DNA of 22,617 nucleotides from a virus. The stretch covers positions 1 through 22,617 of IMG/VR virus record IMGVR_UViG_3300025732_000287. One strand, given 5' to 3'. The notes below the pieces were generated by a model, which was not told where the DNA came from, did not search any database, and saw only the letters and a list, made by a program, of their open reading frames with translations. Shown in pieces: positions 20,355-22,617 of the stretch. Both the position numbers and the translations under genes were made by a program. Each line of letters starts with the position of its first letter. Position 1 is the stretch's first letter.

Positions 20355-20618
20355 ATGGCCTCGCAGAAGCCGTCTCTAGTCACCATCTATGCGCGCAACG
20401 TCGAACACTGTGCGTTCAAACGTGGCTGGTCGGCACCGAAGCTCGCCACCGAGCTCGGCGTCACGCTCAACACTCTGAACCGCATCCGGTTCGCCCGCAG
20501 CCGCTACCTCGACCCCGAAGTCTTCGTCGCCCTTCTCGACATCTTCGAGTGCGAGCCAAACGACCTGCTCCTTCCACAGCCAGGCATCGATTACTCGCAT
20601 GAGCTCTGCACTCGTTGA
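20355..20618 (+). CDS. Cro/C1-type helix-turn-helix regulator
   Basis: An 87-residue protein. Residues about 20-75 (KRGWSAPKLATELGVTLNTL, NRIRFARSRYLDPEVFVALL, DIFECEPNDLL) fit the XRE/Cro fold: helix 2 APKLATELGV, recognition helix TLNTLNRIRF and the final FECEPNDLL typical of this family. It is a likely repressor or antirepressor-type regulator of the early region. It follows a terminator and a TAGTCTG element, so it may start a new transcript. Its last 20 bases overlap the start of the exonuclease gene. Confidence 0.75.
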   Translation: MASQKPSLVTIYARNVEHCAFKRGWSAPKLATELGVTLNTLNRIRFARSRYLDPEVFVALLDIFECEPNDLLLPQPGIDYSHELCTR

Positions 20619-21309
20619 CGGGCGCATTCCGTTTCTCCCTCGATACGAACCGGTCCGCTCTCACGAGGGCGACGAGCGCCTGTACACCACACCAGTTGGC
20701 AGCCTGCACAGTGTCACGACGGTCCTCTCAGGGTCGCGCGACAACACCGGCCTGGAGCTCTGGCGCGAGTCGGTTGGCGCGGAGCGGGCCGACTTCATCA
20801 GTTCGTTCGCCTGCTTCCGCGGCAACGGCCATCACCTGAACATCGAGAACTGGCTGACCGACGGCACCGAGCCTGAATTCAGCTTCGCCACGACGCCGTA
20901 CTGGAAGTCGACGCGCCCATTCCTGGACACGATCGACAAGGCGCTTCTCCTAGAGGGCGCCGTGTGGCATCCCGACGGTTACGCCGGCACGCTCGACGCG
21001 ATCTGCTACCTCACCGAGGACGGCGACCAGCCGACCTTGTGCGACTGGAAAACGGCGGACAGTCCGCGCAAGCCGGACAAGATCTACGAGTACTCCCTGC
21101 AGTGCGCCGCTTACACGGCGGCAGCGAACTACGTCTACGGCCACCTTGGGCTGAACATCACCCAGGCCAAGATCGTCGTCGCTATCGCGGACTCGGAGCC
21201 TCAGATCGAGACCCTCGACGCCCGCGCTCTGGAGCAGCTGTACAAGCACTTCCTGGCGCGGCTGCGCCGCTTCACCTTCGCCCGCCAGCGCAAGGGGGGC
21301 CGGAAGTGA
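20599..21309 (+). CDS. PD-(D/E)XK exonuclease (RecB/MGME1-like)
   Basis: A 236-residue nuclease. Motifs in order: RGNGHHLNIENWL (about 74-86), LLEGAVWH (E119), GTLDAI (D133), CDWKT (D149, K151) and YSLQCAAYTAA (about 165-175). This is the arrangement of RecB/Cas4-type PD-(D/E)XK exonucleases common in cyanophages, where they degrade or process DNA ends during replication and recombination. The ATG 20599 lies inside the end of the HTH gene. A GTGA overlap joins it to the next gene. With the SSB-like protein it may form a phage recombination pair. Confidence 0.8.
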   Translation: MSSALVDGRIPFLPRYEPVRSHEGDERLYTTPVGSLHSVTTVLSGSRDNTGLELWRESVGAERADFISSFACFRGNGHHLNIENWLTDGTEPEFSFATTPYWKSTRPFLDTIDKALLLEGAVWHPDGYAGTLDAICYLTEDGDQPTLCDWKTADSPRKPDKIYEYSLQCAAYTAAANYVYGHLGLNITQAKIVVAIADSEPQIETLDARALEQLYKHFLARLRRFTFARQRKGGRK

Positions 21310-21704
21310 GCAGCTCGACAAGCGTCCGCGACTACCTGAGCTGCGCCATGGCTGGCTCACTGATCGGCCAGATGGCGATGGCCCGCGACATCAGCGTGGA
21401 GGCGGTGCTGGCCCCCAACTCCATGGCACTGCAGAGCCTGCGCACCGAGCTCGACGAGTTCGGTCTCGACGCAGACCTGTTGGCGGAGCAAGCCCTCGCG
21501 GCGGTCACCGCGCTGTTCATCGAACCCGAGAACGCGGACCGCATCACGACAGAGCTGACGAAGCTCCTTTGGAGCGTGCTCGGTGACCCCGAGAGCGGTG
21601 CGCCTCCGGAGATTTACCGCCGGGCCGGCCACGCGATGCACTTGTCGTTCATCGGCATTCTTTCCCCCGACATTCTCGAACCTTTCTTCAAGTCACTGGA
21701 TTAG
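21306..21704 (+). CDS. hypothetical protein
   Basis: GTG 21306 overlaps the exonuclease stop (GTGA). The reading frame continues upstream but is there only a shadow of the exonuclease. The product has 132 residues, mostly helical and acidic (SSSTSVRDYLSCAMAGSLIG, LDADLLAEQALAAVTALFIE, ITTELTKLLWSVLGD). It has no membrane segment or catalytic motif I can name. It sits between the exonuclease and dNMP kinase, so it is probably an early accessory protein. I do not recognise the family. Confidence 0.6.
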   Translation: MSSSTSVRDYLSCAMAGSLIGQMAMARDISVEAVLAPNSMALQSLRTELDEFGLDADLLAEQALAAVTALFIEPENADRITTELTKLLWSVLGDPESGAPPEIYRRAGHAMHLSFIGILSPDILEPFFKSLD

Positions 21705-21706
21705 TC

Positions 21707-22282
21707 ATGCCACGCCTTATTGGTCTGTACAGCCCTGCGCCCCAGTCGGGCAAGTCAAGCGTGGCCGCGTATCTGACGAGCTACGGCTACCGGACGGTCA
21801 GCTTTGCCAGTCCCCTCAAGGCGATGGTGCGGAGCTTCCTGGCCCACGCCGGCTACACCCACGACCAGATGGACGACCTTTTCGGCCCTGCGAAGAAGGA
21901 GCAGATCCTCCCCGAGCTCGGTGTCAGCCCTCGCCACCTCCTGTGCACGATCGGCACGGAGTGGGGTCGCGAGTGCATCAGCCCCGACGTCTGGCTGAAG
22001 TGCTGGCAGCGCAACGTGAAGTACTACCTAGACAACGACCTGCCTGTGGTGTGCGATGACGTCCGCTTTCCGAACGAGGCAGAGCTGATCCGGAAGCTAG
22101 GCGGAGAGCTGTGGATGGTCACACGCCCCGGCGTCCGTCGCCGCGGCAGCCACGCCAGCGAAGGCAGCTTGGACAACTTTCCCTACTTCGATCGGCGCCT
22201 GACGAACGATCGCTCCTTGGTGGACCTGTACCAAGCCGTGCGCCGCGTGATCGATGCAACCACACCGCAGTACACGTCATGA
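21707..22282 (+). CDS. deoxynucleoside monophosphate kinase
   Basis: A 191-residue P-loop kinase. Walker A is GLYSPAPQSGKSSVA (about 6-20), followed by RTVSFASPLKAMVRSFL, a typical dNMP kinase substrate loop. Further motifs are LLCTIGTEWGRECISPDVWL and VVCDDVRFPNEAE, both characteristic of the T4 gene 1-like and cyanophage family. It phosphorylates dNMPs to dNDPs for phage DNA synthesis. The gene starts 2 bp after the preceding stop and its own stop overlaps the next ATG. With the ThyX that follows it forms a nucleotide supply block. Confidence 0.85.
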   Translation: MPRLIGLYSPAPQSGKSSVAAYLTSYGYRTVSFASPLKAMVRSFLAHAGYTHDQMDDLFGPAKKEQILPELGVSPRHLLCTIGTEWGRECISPDVWLKCWQRNVKYYLDNDLPVVCDDVRFPNEAELIRKLGGELWMVTRPGVRRRGSHASEGSLDNFPYFDRRLTNDRSLVDLYQAVRRVIDATTPQYTS

Positions 22283-22509
22283 ACGCGCTTCTACCTGAGG
22301 CGCACGATCGCCTGACCCATCCCTGGCGCTTCCGTCTCGGCGACGTTGTCTACGTCCGAGGCCGTTCGCAGGACCGCACCTTCAAGATCATCGGCGGCGA
22401 ACTGTGGATGGGCTGCCCGCATCTGACAGTGCTCGACCTCGACGGCAAAGCCTGGCGCGTCGCCCAGATCGAGTGCTCGTCCAAGCCAATCACCTTCCGC
22501 AAGGGCTGA
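22279..22509 (+). CDS. small SH3/KOW-like hypothetical protein
   Basis: ATG 22279 overlaps the kinase stop (ATGA). The 76-residue product is beta-rich: RFRLGDVVYVRGRSQDRTFK, IIGGELWMGCPHLTVLDLDG, KAWRVAQIECSSKPI. The short strands around LGDVVYV and LTVLDLDGKAWRV suggest a small SH3 or KOW-type barrel. No function is known to me. It is coupled to both neighbours, its TGA sharing a base with the ThyX ATG. Confidence 0.6.
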   Translation: MNALLPEAHDRLTHPWRFRLGDVVYVRGRSQDRTFKIIGGELWMGCPHLTVLDLDGKAWRVAQIECSSKPITFRKG

Positions 22510-22617
22510 TGGACCCCTACTTCCGCGTCGAGGTGCTGAACCGCACCGAGCATCCGCAGACCCTGTGCTGGTGGGCGATGCACCAGGACTACAGCGAGGA
22601 TTTCGCCTTCGACGAGA
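22509..22617 (+). CDS. thyX: flavin-dependent thymidylate synthase ThyX, 3' truncated by window
   Basis: Only the first 36 residues are present, starting at ATG 22509 with a one-base overlap with the preceding stop. The sequence FRVEVLNRTEHPQTLCWWAM then HQDYSEDFAFDE matches the start of phage ThyX proteins as I recall them, with the A-HQ-YSE segment in the usual place. ThyX makes dTMP from dUMP with FAD and methylene-tetrahydrofolate, which fits the adjacent dNMP kinase. The catalytic RHR motif lies outside the window, so the call is provisional. Confidence 0.7.
   Translation, partial: MDPYFRVEVLNRTEHPQTLCWWAMHQDYSEDFAFDE

Noticed and set aside
20964-21305. Upstream extension of the hypothetical gene at 21306
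   Set aside because: This part is Arg-rich shadow of the exonuclease; the GTG overlapping the exonuclease stop is the natural start.

Overview
The window looks like part of the genome of a temperate tailed phage (siphovirus-like) of a picocyanobacterium of the Synechococcus/Cyanobium type. The phage signs are tail and virion protein genes, a two-domain endolysin, a tyrosine integrase, a family A DNA polymerase, a primase-polymerase/helicase, a RecB-like exonuclease, a dNMP kinase and the start of a ThyX gene. The cyanobacterial signs are a cyAbrB-type regulator and a 46-bp match to the 3' part of a cyanobacterial tRNA-Pro(GGG). That tRNA piece has phage genes on both sides and no 5' half, so it reads as an intact attP. 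The DNA is therefore best explained as a free (or circularly permuted) phage genome, not an integrated prophage cut at a host junction. The host assignment is inference.

Layout. (1) 1-9354, + strand: late tail/appendage genes. They include a LamG protein cut by the window edge, small beta-rich virion proteins, a collagen-like fibre protein and a 934-residue protein built from 22-residue repeats. Inside this block is a tightly overlapped cassette of small membrane proteins (3589-4375, possible holin). Two tiny related basic proteins (3463-3570 and 9220-9354) are easily missed. (2) 9355-10503, - strand: endolysin (glucosaminidase plus M15 peptidase), whose stop codon abuts the last late gene. 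(3) 10504-11821: integration module with arm-type repeats, attP core, strong terminator, more arm repeats and integrase. It is followed by a possible excisionase-like gene and a small hypothetical gene. (4) 12319-14924, - strand: polA, cyAbrB and a 72-residue protein. (5) 15278-18064, - strand: a 928-residue primase-polymerase/helicase. The region encoding its C-terminal tail carries a cluster of direct and inverted repeats that looks like a replication origin. (6) 18270 to the end, + strand: an early operon with a possible HTH protein, a ribbon-helix-helix protein, an ssDNA-binding-like protein, a Cro/C1-like protein, an exonuclease, a dNMP kinase and ThyX, mostly joined by 4-bp stop/start overlaps.

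How it works together (inference). Integrase acts at the tRNA-Pro attP. The divergent region at 18065-18269 and the palindromic operator at 19488-19507 are candidate lysis/lysogeny control points. Primase-helicase, Pol A, SSB-like protein, exonuclease and nucleotide enzymes form the replication set. A recurring CGATAGWCTG-like element about 21-26 bases before several start codons may be the phage's promoter -10 element.

The strongest leads are the repeat cluster inside the primase gene, the attP/arm-site architecture, the twin tiny basic genes with their shared upstream motif, the phage-borne cyAbrB, and a carbohydrate-binding-like domain inserted into a 22-residue repeat array.
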